This document shows, in pieces, positions 17,780 through 26,843 of a stretch of DNA of 64,000 nucleotides. Each line of letters opens with the position of its first letter. Within the stretch, counting starts at the first letter, position 1. The stretch is taken from positions 182,054 to 246,053 of the forward strand of contig NZ_VFSH01000002.1 in NCBI RefSeq assembly GCF_006385785.1. The letters are read 5' to 3'. A program made the position numbers and the translations under genes. The stretch is from Streptococcus shenyangsis. Lineage in GTDB: Bacteria; Bacillota; Bacilli; Lactobacillales; Streptococcaceae. Below the pieces are notes generated by a model. The model was not told where the DNA came from. It was given only the letters and a program-made list of their open reading frames with translations, and made no database searches.

Positions 17780-18490
17780 CTATTCAAATAATGTAGTCAA
17801 AATGGAAGCATTTCCCAAAAGCACTAAGATTCCCATCACAATAATGAGGAAACCACCCACTTTTTTGAGGGTTCCTAGATAAGGATGGAGTTTTCGAAAA
17901 TGTTTCAAAACATAGCTGGAGGCTAGAGCTAGAACCAAAAATGGTAGCGCCAAACCCAGCGTGTAAATCAACATGAGACCAGCTCCCTGCCAAGCACCTG
18001 AACCACCTGAAGCCGCCAAGGCTAAAACAGAGCCAAGAACCGGCCCCACACAAGGCGTCCAAGCAAAACTAAAGGTCAAGCCCAGTAAAAATGCCTGACT
18101 ATAGCCCTTACCCTTTTGCCCCTGTCTCTTTAATTTTATCCTTCTTTCCTTGTATAGTCCCTGAAAATGTAAGACTTCCATCTGGTGTAAGCCCAAGAGA
18201 ATGATAACCGCACCCGTCACATACTGAAACCAAGAGGCATACAAAAGGTCTCCTAAAAAACCAGCACCATATCCCAGTAAGATAAAGATAAAAGAAATAC
18301 CCGCTATAAAGGCCAGAGTTCGCAATAAACTGACAACTGAGATTGAAAATTTGCCACTAGAAGCCTGAGAACTATCTTTGTCATCCAGTAAGACCCCTGC
18401 ATAAACCGGTAACAAGGGTAAGATACAAGGAGAAAAGAAGGAAAGAATTCCAGCAAGAAAAACACTGATAAAAAAGATTATATTATCCAT
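17780..18490 (-). CDS. ccdA: CcdA-type membrane thiol-disulfide electron transporter
   Basis: A 236-residue, six-helix protein of the DsbD transmembrane family that carries electrons from cytoplasmic thioredoxin to extracellular thioredoxin-like proteins. The two redox cysteines lie in the conserved FFSPCILPLLP (helix 1) and FAWTPCVGPVLG (helix 4) motifs. GGAGG six bases before the ATG supports the start. It is first in the operon with etrx2 and msrAB. A TATAAT at 18523-18528 (minus) is the probable -10. In this setting it feeds an extracytoplasmic methionine-repair chain rather than cytochrome c maturation. Confidence 0.94.
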   Translation of the reverse strand: MDNIIFFISVFLAGILSFFSPCILPLLPVYAGVLLDDKDSSQASSGKFSISVVSLLRTLAFIAGISFIFILLGYGAGFLGDLLYASWFQYVTGAVIILLGLHQMEVLHFQGLYKERRIKLKRQGQKGKGYSQAFLLGLTFSFAWTPCVGPVLGSVLALAASGGSGAWQGAGLMLIYTLGLALPFLVLALASSYVLKHFRKLHPYLGTLKKVGGFLIIVMGILVLLGNASILTTLFE

Positions 18491-18808
18491 TGCCTTCCTC
18501 CATTCTTTGATTTGATAGGACTATTATAGCCCCAAAACTCCAGAAAAAACAGGGACAATGATAGGGAAAAATAGGAATTTAATCAGGTAATACTTCAAAG
18601 AAATCAAAAAAACATGAGTAAAAGGGTAAGCTATCTTACGTTTTCGAGCCAACATCTAGTAAACTAAAAAACAGATTCTTCCATCTATCGCGGAAAAATC
18701 TGTCATTGATTTATTGATTTACAAAAACTCCAACCACGCTTTGCGAACCTCGTCTTTGCTGGTTTCTCTGTATTTTTTAGTTCCAAGAATGCCATTATTG
18801 TGAAGTTC
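18491..18808. other. Intergenic region between ccdA and the Rpn gene
   Basis: It holds the ccdA -10 (18523-18528, minus) and the decayed Rpn fragment at 18723-18795. An ACAGATT...AAATCTGT inverted repeat lies near 18670-18700. I see no intact gene here. Confidence 0.6.
18723..18795 (-). pseudogene. Decayed 3' fragment of an Rpn-family nuclease gene
   Basis: About 73 bases repeat, with a few differences, an internal stretch of the neighbouring Rpn gene (19101-19174). One A of an A-run is missing, so after the AFLELK reading the frame shifts, and the fragment ends soon after WLEFL. It is a remnant of a second, tandem copy or of a recombination between copies. Confidence 0.8.
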
Positions 18809-19684
18809 TTACAATAGTGCCTCAAACTCAGCGACGGTCATGCCTAATTGCGCACTCGCAACCTCTGCTGTTAAAAGATGCTGGCGAACAAGATTTACTA
18901 ACCCTTTTTTTAGTCCCTGTTCAATACCTTCTGCCCTAGCTGTTTCCAAGGCATAGTCCTGCGCTAACAAGGCTTGTTCTTCGCGTCTGCGTTGTTCACT
19001 AAACATTTTCCTGTCCTCCTCGGACCAGCTCTTATAGTCCAGCAGTTGGTCTGCCTGGCTGATGGCTCGCTCGGGTTCTTGGGTAAAGGGCTTGTTACCG
19101 AAAAACTCCAACCACGGCTTGCGAACCTCGTCTTTGCTGGTTTCTCTGTATTTTTTTAATTCCAAGAATGCCATCTTGACTAGATGGTTTTCCTGACCAT
19201 TGTTGGTAATGGTTAAAACTTCACCTGTCGTGTCCTCTCGCATACTGAAGCTATGAAAAGCCAAATCATCTGAGAAATAATTACTATCTACAATAGCTAT
19301 TGCGTAAACAGGTGCAATATGTTTGTAACTCTGGTGTGTATCACCTTCACGTTGGCGAATTTTTTCAAGATTTTGATTAACCTGACTGCACAGGTAAGCC
19401 CACAAACGATTAATGAAAAAATTCTGATGATGAACTTGGATTTCGATAATAACCTGCGTGCCATTATCCAACTCCGCTAAGACGTCTATACTGGTATAGA
19501 AATCCTGCGCCGAGTATGGCAGGGAAGGTAAGACATGAATGTTACTTCCCTCCAAAATAGTCACATTTTTTGCTGGTAAGTCCAGCATATCGCGAATAAA
19601 TTGACAAGTGATTTCTGGATTGCTAAAGATTTTTTTAGCTACCAAATCATTAGTTGGGCTGATGCCCGGATGTCTGAGAATCAT
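18809..19684 (-). CDS. Rpn family PD-(D/E)XK nuclease / putative transposase
   Basis: A 291-residue member of the recombination-promoting nuclease family. The PD-(D/E)XK core is visible in SIDVLAELDNGTQVIIEIQV, the N-terminus has the typical NDLVAKKIFSNPEI, and the C-terminal third is charged and helical (EEDRKMFSEQRRREEQALLAQ) with a final EGIEQGLKKGLVNLVRQHL segment seen in many family members. The ATG at 19684 follows AGGAGG by six bases. A BOX element begins about 35 bases upstream and a decayed copy lies downstream, so this is a recombination-prone site. Cellular role uncertain. Confidence 0.88.
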   Translation of the reverse strand: MILRHPGISPTNDLVAKKIFSNPEITCQFIRDMLDLPAKNVTILEGSNIHVLPSLPYSAQDFYTSIDVLAELDNGTQVIIEIQVHHQNFFINRLWAYLCSQVNQNLEKIRQREGDTHQSYKHIAPVYAIAIVDSNYFSDDLAFHSFSMREDTTGEVLTITNNGQENHLVKMAFLELKKYRETSKDEVRKPWLEFFGNKPFTQEPERAISQADQLLDYKSWSEEDRKMFSEQRRREEQALLAQDYALETARAEGIEQGLKKGLVNLVRQHLLTAEVASAQLGMTVAEFEALL

Positions 19685-19717
19685 CCTTTTCCTCCTTTTA
19701 TTATACCACAGTTTTAT

Positions 19718-19823
19718 ATTCAATGAAAATCAAAGAGCAAACTAGGAAACTAGCCGCAGGCTGTACTTGAGTACGGCAAGGCGACGTTGACGTTGTTTGA
19801 ATTTGATTTTCGAAGAGTATTAA
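19718..19823. repeat. BOX element (boxA-boxC, no boxB)
   Basis: About 106 bases starting TTCAATGAAAATCAAAGAGC and running through CTAGCCGCAGGCTGTACTTG to GATTTTCGAAGAGTATTA, the ends typical of pneumococcal BOX repeats. The two outer modules are joined directly, with no boxB copies. It lies just upstream of the Rpn gene. Confidence 0.88.
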
Positions 19824-19921
19824 ATCTAGTTTTACTAGATTCACTGACTCTATCTATTTATTCGGAAAAGAAAGGATAAATGAAAAAAATAAGAACAGCG
19901 GATAAGCAATAAATTTTAAGC

Positions 19922-20473
19922 TTAACAGTCTTCCCTACTTACCTGGTAATAAATAAGATCAGCAAGATAGCCTTTTCTCTCTACACCATTGGTAATAGTC
20001 TTGAGATAGGACATTCCAGCCTTCTCCATGACACGACCTGAAGCTGGATTGAGACTGGCATATCGTGCTCTAACTTTTTGAAAGCCTGCTTGAGTAAAAC
20101 AAAAATCTAAGACAGTTTTTAAGGCCTCTGTCATCATACCATGACCCCAGTATTTCTTACCTAGCACATAGCCAATTTCACAAGAAGAATCGTTCTCATC
20201 CATTTCAACGATGCTGATATCCCCTATCACCTGCTCAGGATTTTCTTTGAGACAAATAGCCCATTTGTAATAGTTGAGATTTGTATAGGAGGCAACCCAG
20301 TTACGAATCGAATTTCGAGTCACCTCGACATCAGAATGGGGATTCCAAGTGACATAGGTCAGATTCTCAGCGGATGAAGCCCAATTCTGAAACACAGCTT
20401 CTGCATCACTCTCCACAAATCGTCTCAAAATCAAACGGTCTGTCTGCAAAATTTGCGTACCGATTGCTTTCAT
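19922..20473 (-). CDS. GNAT acetyltransferase, RimJ/RimL type
   Basis: A 183-residue N-acetyltransferase. The N-terminus ILQTDRLILRRFVESDAEAVF and the acetyl-CoA binding segment EIGYVLGKKYWGHGMMTEAL are typical of the RimJ/RimL subfamily (acetyltransf_3), followed by NPASGRVMEKAGM. Substrate unknown. GAGG precedes the ATG by seven bases. It is probably a single gene: the next gene upstream, nadE, ends in a strong terminator. The 85 bases after the stop are A-rich without a good terminator. Confidence 0.9.
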   Translation of the reverse strand: MKAIGTQILQTDRLILRRFVESDAEAVFQNWASSAENLTYVTWNPHSDVEVTRNSIRNWVASYTNLNYYKWAICLKENPEQVIGDISIVEMDENDSSCEIGYVLGKKYWGHGMMTEALKTVLDFCFTQAGFQKVRARYASLNPASGRVMEKAGMSYLKTITNGVERKGYLADLIYYQVSREDC

Positions 20474-20605
20474 TATGTCGCCTCACTTTCTGATAGATGA
20501 TTCGATGTCCAATCTCCATTGAAACTTGTTTTGCTTTTGAATCTCAAGACAATAAGCTAAAAAGGTCCCCTGGACCTTCCTAGCTTTCTTATTTCTAGGC
20601 TCAGG

Positions 20606-20632
20606 GTAAAAACCTCCACTGGAGGTTTTTAC
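20606..20632. terminator. Bidirectional terminator after nadE
   Basis: Perfect 12-bp stem GTAAAAACCTCC/GGAGGTTTTTAC with a 3-base loop; the nadE stop codon lies in the stem. Confidence 0.9.
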
Positions 20633-21453
20633 TCCCAAAAGTCATCAAATACGGTGATTGGTAGGTGGCGTTTATGTTGGCCTTTGTGCCACCAGTTTTC
20701 GATTCTTGTTTGAGCTTCTGGGCTGATTGTTTTTCCTTCTAGGTAATCATCAATCTCTTCATAAGTGACTCCAAGTGCAACTTCGTCAGCTAGGCCTGGT
20801 TTGTCTTCTTCTAGGTCTGCCGTTGGGATTTTTTCATAAAGGGCTGAATCTGCACCAAGTTCCTGCAAGAGTTGTCTTCCTTGACGCTTATTGAGGCGGT
20901 AAAGAGGGAGAATATCAGCACCCCCGTCACCAAACTTGGTAAAGAAACCTGTGATATTTTCCGCAGCATGGTCTGTTCCAATGACCGCTCCGCTATGGGA
21001 ACCAGCAAGGGCATACTGAGCAATCATACGGCAACGAGCCTTAATATTGCCTTTGTTAAAGTCTGAAACAGAGCTTCCTGTCGCTTCAACTGCAGCTGTC
21101 ATAGCATCTGCAGACTCCTTGATATTCACCACTAAACTGACATCTGGCTGGATGAAGGCTAGGGCTTTTTGAGCGTCTGCTTCATCAGCTTGTACTCCAT
21201 AAGGCAGGCGGACAGCGATAAATTTGTAGCTATCATCGCCCGTCTCTGCTCGTAGTTCTTCCATAGCTAATTGAGCCAATCGACCTGCTAAGGTTGAATC
21301 TTGTCCCCCAGAAATCCCTAGTACAAATGTCTTTAGGAAGGAATGCTTTTTCAAGTATCTTTTTAAGAAATCAATGGAACGACGGATTTCTTCCTGGGCA
21401 TCAATCACTGGTTTGACACCCAGTTGCTGAATAATAGTCTCTTGCAAACTCAT
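20629..21453 (-). CDS. nadE: Ammonia-dependent NAD synthetase
   Basis: Last step of NAD synthesis: amidates nicotinic acid adenine dinucleotide with ammonia and ATP. The 274-residue protein has the N-type ATP pyrophosphatase loop [13 protein letters not shown] (Ser48-Ser53), and [20 protein letters not shown] plus [13 protein letters not shown]. There is no glutaminase domain, so free ammonia is the donor. The ATG overlaps the pncB stop by four bases (ATGA), so the two salvage-pathway genes are coupled. Confidence 0.97.
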   Translation of the reverse strand: MSLQETIIQQLGVKPVIDAQEEIRRSIDFLKRYLKKHSFLKTFVLGISGGQDSTLAGRLAQLAMEELRAETGDDSYKFIAVRLPYGVQADEADAQKALAFIQPDVSLVVNIKESADAMTAAVEATGSSVSDFNKGNIKARCRMIAQYALAGSHSGAVIGTDHAAENITGFFTKFGDGGADILPLYRLNKRQGRQLLQELGADSALYEKIPTADLEEDKPGLADEVALGVTYEEIDDYLEGKTISPEAQTRIENWWHKGQHKRHLPITVFDDFWE

Positions 21454-22910
21454 TCTTCTTCTCCTTCACCAAGAGCTTCCTTACGCATTTTGTCTATCAA
21501 GTCCATCTTGTCTTGCCATACATCACGCGCCAAATCCACTGGATAGTGCTGCGGATTGAGCACACGCTTGTACTCATCCCAAAGCTTGTCAAATTCCTTA
21601 CGAGCATAATCCTGAATCTCAGTCAAGCTAGGCAGGTTGTAAATCAATTTTCCGTCTTTGAAGATATCCACCAAGAGAGGAACAGCATCAAAATTACGAA
21701 CGGTCTTCTTGATGTAGGTATAGGTCGGATGGAACATCTTGATTTCTGTCATGCTGGCAACATCTACGCCGTCATAAGTGATATAGTCTCCTTCTGACTT
21801 GCCTTTTTCACGACTGGTAATGCGCCACACCTGCTTCTTACCTGGCGTCGACACTTTTTCTGCATTATTAGACAGCTTGATGGTATTACGCATATTACCA
21901 TTTTCATCTTCGATCGCAACAATCTTATAAACCGCCCCAAGAGCTGGTTGGTCATATGCTGTAATCAGCTTAGTACCTACTCCCCAAACATCAATCTTAG
22001 CGTGTTGCATTTTGAGGTTAAGGATGGTATTTTCATCAAGGTCATTTGATGCATAAATCTTAGCATCAGTAAATCCTGCCTCGTCCAGTTGTTGACGAAC
22101 TTTTTTAGAAATATAGGCAATGTCTCCAGAGTCAATGCGGACACCAAGGAAATTAATCTTGTCACCAAGTTCACGCGCAACCTGAATAGCAGCTGGCACA
22201 CCGATACGAAGGGTATCATAGGTATCCACAAGAAAGACACAATTTTTGTGGGTCGCAGCATAAGCCTTGAAAGCCTCATAATCGTTACCATAAACCTGTA
22301 CCAAGGCATGGGCATGGGTCCCCAAGACAGGAATGTCAAAGAGTTTACCCGCACGCACGTTGCTAGTTCCATTAGCGCCACCAATCACCGCTGCGCGTGT
22401 TCCCCAGATAGCAGCATCCATTTCTTGTGCACGACGAGTCCCAAATTCCATCAGTGGTTCATCCGCAATGACCGAGCGAATACGAGCTGCCTTAGTCGCC
22501 ACCAAGGTCTGGTAGTTGACAATATTCAAAAGAGCCGTTTCAACCAATTGACATTGGGCTAGAGGGCCTTCCACCTGTACAATCGGTTCATTGGCAAAGA
22601 CCAAGTCCCCTTCTTGAGCAGAACGAACGGTCAACTCCAACTTGAAATTTCGAAGGTAATCCAAGAATTCCCCATGATAGCCAAGCGACTCTAAGTAGTC
22701 GATATCACTATCTGAAAAGCGCAAATCTTCAAGATACTTCACAATCCTTTCCAAACCAGCAAAAACCGCATAGCCATTATTGAACGGTTGCTGACGGAAA
22801 TAGACCTCAAAAACCGCCTTTTTATTGTGAATCCCTTGGTCAAAGTAAACCTGCATCATGTTAATCTGGTACAAGTCCGTGTGCAATGTTAAACTATCAT
22901 CTGGATACAT
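21450..22910 (-). CDS. pncB: Nicotinate phosphoribosyltransferase
   Basis: Makes nicotinate mononucleotide from nicotinate and PRPP, the entry to the salvage route finished by NadE next door. The 486-residue protein starts [20 protein letters not shown], with the NAPRTase signatures [27 protein letters not shown] and [14 protein letters not shown]. Streptococci lack de novo NAD synthesis as a rule, so this pair is likely important. AGGAAAAG precedes the ATG. No clear regulator site was found in the 115 bases upstream. Confidence 0.96.
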   Translation of the reverse strand: MYPDDSLTLHTDLYQINMMQVYFDQGIHNKKAVFEVYFRQQPFNNGYAVFAGLERIVKYLEDLRFSDSDIDYLESLGYHGEFLDYLRNFKLELTVRSAQEGDLVFANEPIVQVEGPLAQCQLVETALLNIVNYQTLVATKAARIRSVIADEPLMEFGTRRAQEMDAAIWGTRAAVIGGANGTSNVRAGKLFDIPVLGTHAHALVQVYGNDYEAFKAYAATHKNCVFLVDTYDTLRIGVPAAIQVARELGDKINFLGVRIDSGDIAYISKKVRQQLDEAGFTDAKIYASNDLDENTILNLKMQHAKIDVWGVGTKLITAYDQPALGAVYKIVAIEDENGNMRNTIKLSNNAEKVSTPGKKQVWRITSREKGKSEGDYITYDGVDVASMTEIKMFHPTYTYIKKTVRNFDAVPLLVDIFKDGKLIYNLPSLTEIQDYARKEFDKLWDEYKRVLNPQHYPVDLARDVWQDKMDLIDKMRKEALGEGEEE

Positions 22911-23025
22911 ACTTTTCCTACTTCCTTAGCTAGAAACCCATGAAAATTTTCAAGAACTTTCACATATTCCAATAAATTAGTACTATTATATCACATTTTA
23001 GCTGTATTGAGAAAAGAGCAACAAG

Positions 23026-23514
23026 CTATTCTCCACTCTCCAGTTCATCCATGTCTTGCTCAAATTTTTTCTGAGCCCATTCGCCATAGCTCTTAAGACC
23101 AAGATTGCCAATAAAGACCCAGGGAAGGTAAATGACATAAGTAATTGCCCAAGCAGATAGGTATTTAACGTTCAAAGGATTGTGCTGATAAATTTCTATG
23201 TTAAATTGATAATTCTGCAACATCAAAAGAGTCGTAATAGCGAGAGTTACCAGCAAACACCCTAAAATTGTAAAATGAAAACGACTATAGTAGTTCACAC
23301 CCAAATCTCGAGCACGGCCGAAAAAGTAAAAAGTTCCAATAATGATAATGATGAGAATCATTCTCGGATTAAAAAGACTTGGTGCTAATACTGCAATCAT
23401 ATAAGATAAAAGCAAGAAAGCTATAGAGATATAGAAACTTTCAGCCCCCGCTTTATTCATCAGTTGTTCTTCTCTTTCGTCTAGTAATTGATAATAAAAA
23501 AATCTATTTTTCAT
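23026..23514 (-). CDS. Uncharacterised four-helix membrane protein (third gene of XRE cassette)
   Basis: A 162-residue protein that I recognise only as a streptococcal membrane protein found next to small XRE regulators. A cytoplasmic start MKNRFFYYQLLDEREEQLMN is followed by about four hydrophobic helices (31-48, 52-70, 80-100, 122-145) and an acidic tail. The start ATG lies inside the 3' end of the preceding gene (11-base overlap), with that gene's GGAGG serving as ribosome binding site. Its paired neighbour has the same DER-E N-terminal motif, so the two are probably paralogues or partners. Function unknown. Confidence 0.8.
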   Translation of the reverse strand: MKNRFFYYQLLDEREEQLMNKAGAESFYISIAFLLLSYMIAVLAPSLFNPRMILIIIIIGTFYFFGRARDLGVNYYSRFHFTILGCLLVTLAITTLLMLQNYQFNIEIYQHNPLNVKYLSAWAITYVIYLPWVFIGNLGLKSYGEWAQKKFEQDMDELESGE

Positions 23515-23977
23515 CTTCTTCCTCCCAAACTTGCTGATTTCTGCGATTCAAGTATAGGATAACTCGGTCCATAGAATAACTCCCAACGAGATAGATGATA
23601 ACTGCTAGAACCACTTTTAGGGAGTACTTCCAAGTCAATAGATTGACCAGTTCCTCGCGATTTCCTACGATATCAATCAATAAAATCACTATAGAAAATC
23701 CCAAAGCAGATAAAATTCTTTCTTTTCCAGTATTCTCAACAATATCTCGAATATCAATTCCTACATACATGCGGCGAATAATGGCATACAAACCGACTCC
23801 AATCAATAAAAGTAATTCTGGTAAATAGGATAGAAGCGTTAAATTAAAAATATAAACTTTGGCAAAAATTTCCAGTGCCAAAAATAGGTACATACCCAAG
23901 AGAATTTCTCCTGAAATATTTCCATCCAATTTTTCCGTACGTTCATCTTTGATAACAAGTTTTTTTCTATTTTTCAT
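23504..23977 (-). CDS. Uncharacterised membrane protein, DUF6773-like (second gene of XRE cassette)
   Basis: A 157-residue membrane protein with N-terminal MKNRKKLVIKDERTEKLDGN, then about four hydrophobic helices (25-45, 50-68, 90-106, 120-140). The N-terminal KDER motif and topology resemble DUF6773, an assignment from memory that should be tested. Its ATG lies in the 3' end of the XRE gene and its own 3' end ends WEEEDEK, the same as the XRE protein. The DNA of the two stop/start junctions is identical over 24 bases. Confidence 0.78.
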   Translation of the reverse strand: MKNRKKLVIKDERTEKLDGNISGEILLGMYLFLALEIFAKVYIFNLTLLSYLPELLLLIGVGLYAIIRRMYVGIDIRDIVENTGKERILSALGFSIVILLIDIVGNREELVNLLTWKYSLKVVLAVIIYLVGSYSMDRVILYLNRRNQQVWEEEDEK

Positions 23978-24176
23978 CTTCTTCCTCCCAAAATAGTTGG
24001 TCTAACGTTTTGCCTAAGCATCTGCATATGGACTGACAGAGCGAGAGACTAGGATTATATTTCCCTGCTTCTATCAAGCCGATAGTCTGCCTCGTAACAC
24101 CCACAGCTTCTGCCAAATCACCTTGTGTCATATCAAGCTCCACACGAGCTAGTTTTAACTTTAAATTTTTAGCCAC
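23967..24176 (-). CDS. Small XRE-family transcriptional regulator
   Basis: A 69-residue DNA-binding protein, nearly all helix-turn-helix (LDMTQGDLAEAVGVTRQTIGLIEAGKYNPS), of the short Cro/YozG-like type often encoded with small membrane proteins. I choose GTG at 24176: the ATG at 24182 touches the AGGAGG box, while the GTG lies six bases after it. It is first of three overlapping genes, so it probably controls its own operon. The end WEEEDEK overlaps the next start. No cognate operator is obvious in the 190 AT-rich bases upstream. Confidence 0.88.
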   Translation of the reverse strand: MAKNLKLKLARVELDMTQGDLAEAVGVTRQTIGLIEAGKYNPSLSLCQSICRCLGKTLDQLFWEEEDEK

Positions 24177-24290
24177 TAGCATCCTCCTTCTATTTTTTAA
24201 AAAGTTGCGCTTCTTTTCAAAAATATTCTACCATATATCTAACTTAATGCAATATATAAATGTCATTTTGTAATATTTTATTAACAAAAA

Positions 24291-24319
24291 ACTCTCTATC
24301 ATCTTACATGATAAAGAGT
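24291..24319 (-). terminator. Terminator after the GNAT gene at 24374
   Basis: ACTCT-TATCAT and ATGATA-AGAGT arms with a 5-base loop form a stem with one mismatch, followed on the minus strand by TTTTTTG. Confidence 0.75.
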
Positions 24320-24373
24320 ATTCGTTCTTTTTTCTACTTAGCTTAGCTCCTCTTCAAAGTAAAGAAGTCTAGG

Positions 24374-24784
24374 TCACAAATCCTTTTGATAATAATATCT
24401 TTGCCCAATGTAGGGATAGTCTTGTAAGGTAAAGACTTCCTTGTAGCCATGCCTTTTATAAAAATCTGGAGCTTGAAACTGATAGGTATTGACAAAAGCA
24501 AAACGACAGTTTCGATTCTTAGCTTCAGTTTCTGCTTGCTGCAATAGTTTTGAACCGATTCCTTGCCCTCGCAGTTCCTCTTTTACAAATAAATACTCGA
24601 TTTCTAGCCAATTTCCAAAAGTCTCGGCTATCAAACCTGCCAGAAGATTACCCTTTTCATCTTCGACATAAAGATTAAGTGGCTCACTTTCAGCCTCTTC
24701 TCTTTTTGAACGGTTATAAGCACGAATCAGATTCCCTATTTCTTGTGATTTATGAGATTCCTTATTATCCAATCTAAAGTACAT
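24374..24784 (-). CDS. GNAT family acetyltransferase
   Basis: A 136-residue single-domain N-acetyltransferase. Beta-strand EIEYLFVKEELRGQGIGSKLL carries the acetyl-CoA pyrophosphate loop (RGQGIG), followed by FVNTYQFQAPDFYKRHGYKEV. It has the look of the short YncA/phosphinothricin-like branch; the substrate is not predictable. A perfect AAGGAGG lies five bases before the ATG. It stands between the permease gene and the XRE cassette, with its own terminator. Confidence 0.9.
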   Translation of the reverse strand: MYFRLDNKESHKSQEIGNLIRAYNRSKREEAESEPLNLYVEDEKGNLLAGLIAETFGNWLEIEYLFVKEELRGQGIGSKLLQQAETEAKNRNCRFAFVNTYQFQAPDFYKRHGYKEVFTLQDYPYIGQRYYYQKDL

Positions 24785-24847
24785 CTAAACCTCCTTAAAC
24801 ACTGTTACAGCTTGATTATAGTCCTATTTCAATAGACTGTCAAACTA

Positions 24848-24875
24848 ACAAAAACTCACCAACCTGAGTTGATGA
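24848..24875 (-). terminator. Terminator after the permease gene
   Basis: On the minus strand CATCAA/TTGGTG arms (with G-T pairs) around CTCAGG are followed by a T-rich tail. Confidence 0.55.
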
Positions 24876-24884
24876 ATTTAAAAT

Positions 24885-26249
24885 CTATTTTCTAAATTTC
24901 CACTGGCTATAAATCCCAAAACCGATAATCCAGATAGCTGATCCGATTGCTCCGACAAATGTAGACTCTTGTAAAAAGAGGGTTACAAAGACAAAGGCAA
25001 AGAAGAGCATGGTTAGAGGATTTAGGAAACGATAGTGGGGCATGAGATAGCCATCTGCCATAAAGTCTGGTGACTTGCGGTATTTAAGGTGGGCCACCAT
25101 GATTAAGATATAAATGGCAATATAGACACCAGACGACGATGCCGTAATCAAGGCAAAGGCATCCGAAACACCTGGCAAGACATTGATAAAGGCTGCTAGG
25201 GCAATCAGAACCGCTGAAGCGATGATAGCATTTTGTGGCACATTGTGTCTAGAGAGAGTATCTGCCTTAATTGCTTTTAGGAAGCGATTTGGCGAATCAT
25301 GGGCAATCTGGTACAAATGACGTCCTGTTGAATAAAGGGTTGAGTTAAGAGCAGATGCTGCTGAGGTCAAAACAACGAAGTTAATCAAGGCTGCTGCCCA
25401 TTTGATACCTGCCAATTCAAATACTGTAACAAAAGGAGAATCAGCCGATGCAAGTTCACGCCATGGAATGATAGCCATGATGGCTAAGAGGGCACCACCA
25501 TAGAAAAAGACGATTCGCAAAGGAATTTCCTTAACGGCTTTTGGCAAAACTTGACGTGGATTTTTTGTTTCTGAAGTTGTTACGCCGATAAACTCAATCA
25601 TGAGGTAGGCAAAGAAAACCATCTGGAAGGCCATGACAAAGTTGACTCCACCATTTGGGAAGAGGGAGAAATTGTCAGCAATATTAGCTAAACTTGCTAC
25701 TCCATGAGGCGTCTTAAAGCCTGTCAAGACCATAAAGACTCCTGTGGCGATCATGGCTAAAATAGCCACAATCTTGACCATAGCAAACCAAAATTCAACT
25801 TCCCCAAAGAGCTTCACCGCAATCAAATTGACCAAGGCTAGAATGGTCAAAAATCCAATCTCAATCATCCAACTTGGCCAGCTAGGGAACCAGAACTGAA
25901 CATAGTGAGCGATAGCTGTGATTTCCGCCATACCGATAAAGACAACGGATAGCCAGTAAGACCAGACTGAAAAATATCCCCAGCCCTTACCCAAATGGCG
26001 TGTGATAAAGTTGATAAAGGTGTGTTGCTCAGGGTCTTGGTAGAGCATTTCCCCAACCGCACGCATCATGAGGAACATAAAAGCCCCAGTAATCATATAA
26101 ATCAGTACAATGGAAGGACCTGTTAGGCTGATAGAGCGACCTGCTCCCAAAAAGAGCCCTGTTCCGATTGTTCCAGCAATGGCCATAACCTGCACGTGAC
26201 GATTAGTCAGACCACGCTCCATCTTATTTTTTTTCTTCTTTGAACTCAT
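24885..26249 (-). CDS. Amino acid permease, APC superfamily (AAT family)
   Basis: A 454-residue membrane carrier with 12 predicted helices. The N-terminal ERGLTNRHVQVMAIAGTIGTGLF is the hallmark of the AAT branch of APC permeases, with AVGEMLYQDPEQHTF and GVTTSETKNPRQVLPKA also typical. The closest described group is the D-serine/D-alanine/glycine and AapA-like permeases, so a neutral amino acid substrate is likely but not certain. It is a single gene between the greA terminator and its own. Confidence 0.93.
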   Translation of the reverse strand: MSSKKKKNKMERGLTNRHVQVMAIAGTIGTGLFLGAGRSISLTGPSIVLIYMITGAFMFLMMRAVGEMLYQDPEQHTFINFITRHLGKGWGYFSVWSYWLSVVFIGMAEITAIAHYVQFWFPSWPSWMIEIGFLTILALVNLIAVKLFGEVEFWFAMVKIVAILAMIATGVFMVLTGFKTPHGVASLANIADNFSLFPNGGVNFVMAFQMVFFAYLMIEFIGVTTSETKNPRQVLPKAVKEIPLRIVFFYGGALLAIMAIIPWRELASADSPFVTVFELAGIKWAAALINFVVLTSAASALNSTLYSTGRHLYQIAHDSPNRFLKAIKADTLSRHNVPQNAIIASAVLIALAAFINVLPGVSDAFALITASSSGVYIAIYILIMVAHLKYRKSPDFMADGYLMPHYRFLNPLTMLFFAFVFVTLFLQESTFVGAIGSAIWIIGFGIYSQWKFRK

Positions 26250-26277
26250 AACGTCTCCAATTCAATTTAAAATGGAA

Positions 26278-26318
26278 AAAGGAGTGAGTGAAGCGCACTG
26301 CCTCCCCACTCCTTCTTT
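26278..26318 (-). terminator. Terminator after greA
   Basis: AAGGAGTG/CACTCCTT arms with an inner loop form a strong hairpin, followed on the minus strand by TTTTTCC. Confidence 0.8.
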
Positions 26319-26325
26319 TCTGTTT

Positions 26326-26808
26326 TTAGGCTGTTTTTTCAACCTTCAAGATTTTTACATCATAGCTACCAACAGGTGTTTCAATGGTTGCTGTGTCACC
26401 TGTTTTCTTGCCAATCAAGGCTTGTCCAATTGGGCTTTCATTTGAAACCTTACCTGCAAAGGCATCCGCACCAGCTGAACCTACGATAATATAAACTTCT
26501 TCTTCGTCCTCACCAATTTCTTGGATAGTAACTGTTTTACCAATCGCTACTTCATCTTGAGCAACTGAGTCACTATTGACGATTTCAGCATAACGGATTT
26601 TTGTTTCCAAGCTAGAGATTTGTCCTTCGACAAAGGCTTGTTCATCCTTAGCTGCTTCGTATTCACTGTTTTCAGAAAGGTCACCGTATGAACGGGCAAT
26701 CTTAATGCGTTCTACCACTTCTGGACGGCGGACCAATTTCAATTCTTCTAATTCTTTTTCAAGTTTTTCCTTTTCCGCAAGGGTCATAGGATATGTTTTT
26801 TCTGCCAT
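26326..26808 (-). CDS. greA: Transcription elongation factor GreA
   Basis: Rescues backtracked RNA polymerase by stimulating transcript cleavage. The ATG at 26808 gives 160 residues, the standard length: N-terminal coiled coil (about 1-75) with [18 protein letters not shown], whose acidic tip Asp/Glu residues act in cleavage, then the FKBP-like C-terminal domain ending [12 protein letters not shown]. An upstream in-frame TTG is ignored. It lies downstream of mltG, separated by 61 bases holding a perfect 12-bp hairpin. Confidence 0.97.
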   Translation of the reverse strand: MAEKTYPMTLAEKEKLEKELEELKLVRRPEVVERIKIARSYGDLSENSEYEAAKDEQAFVEGQISSLETKIRYAEIVNSDSVAQDEVAIGKTVTIQEIGEDEEEVYIIVGSAGADAFAGKVSNESPIGQALIGKKTGDTATIETPVGSYDVKILKVEKTA

Positions 26809-26843
26809 TTTTCTCAACTTTCTTCTAATGATATTCTCTAAAG

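Noticed and set aside
18491..19921. An insertion sequence or integron-like element around the Rpn gene
   Set aside because: No terminal inverted repeats or target duplications were seen; the BOX repeat is a known non-coding element and the second Rpn piece is just a fragment.
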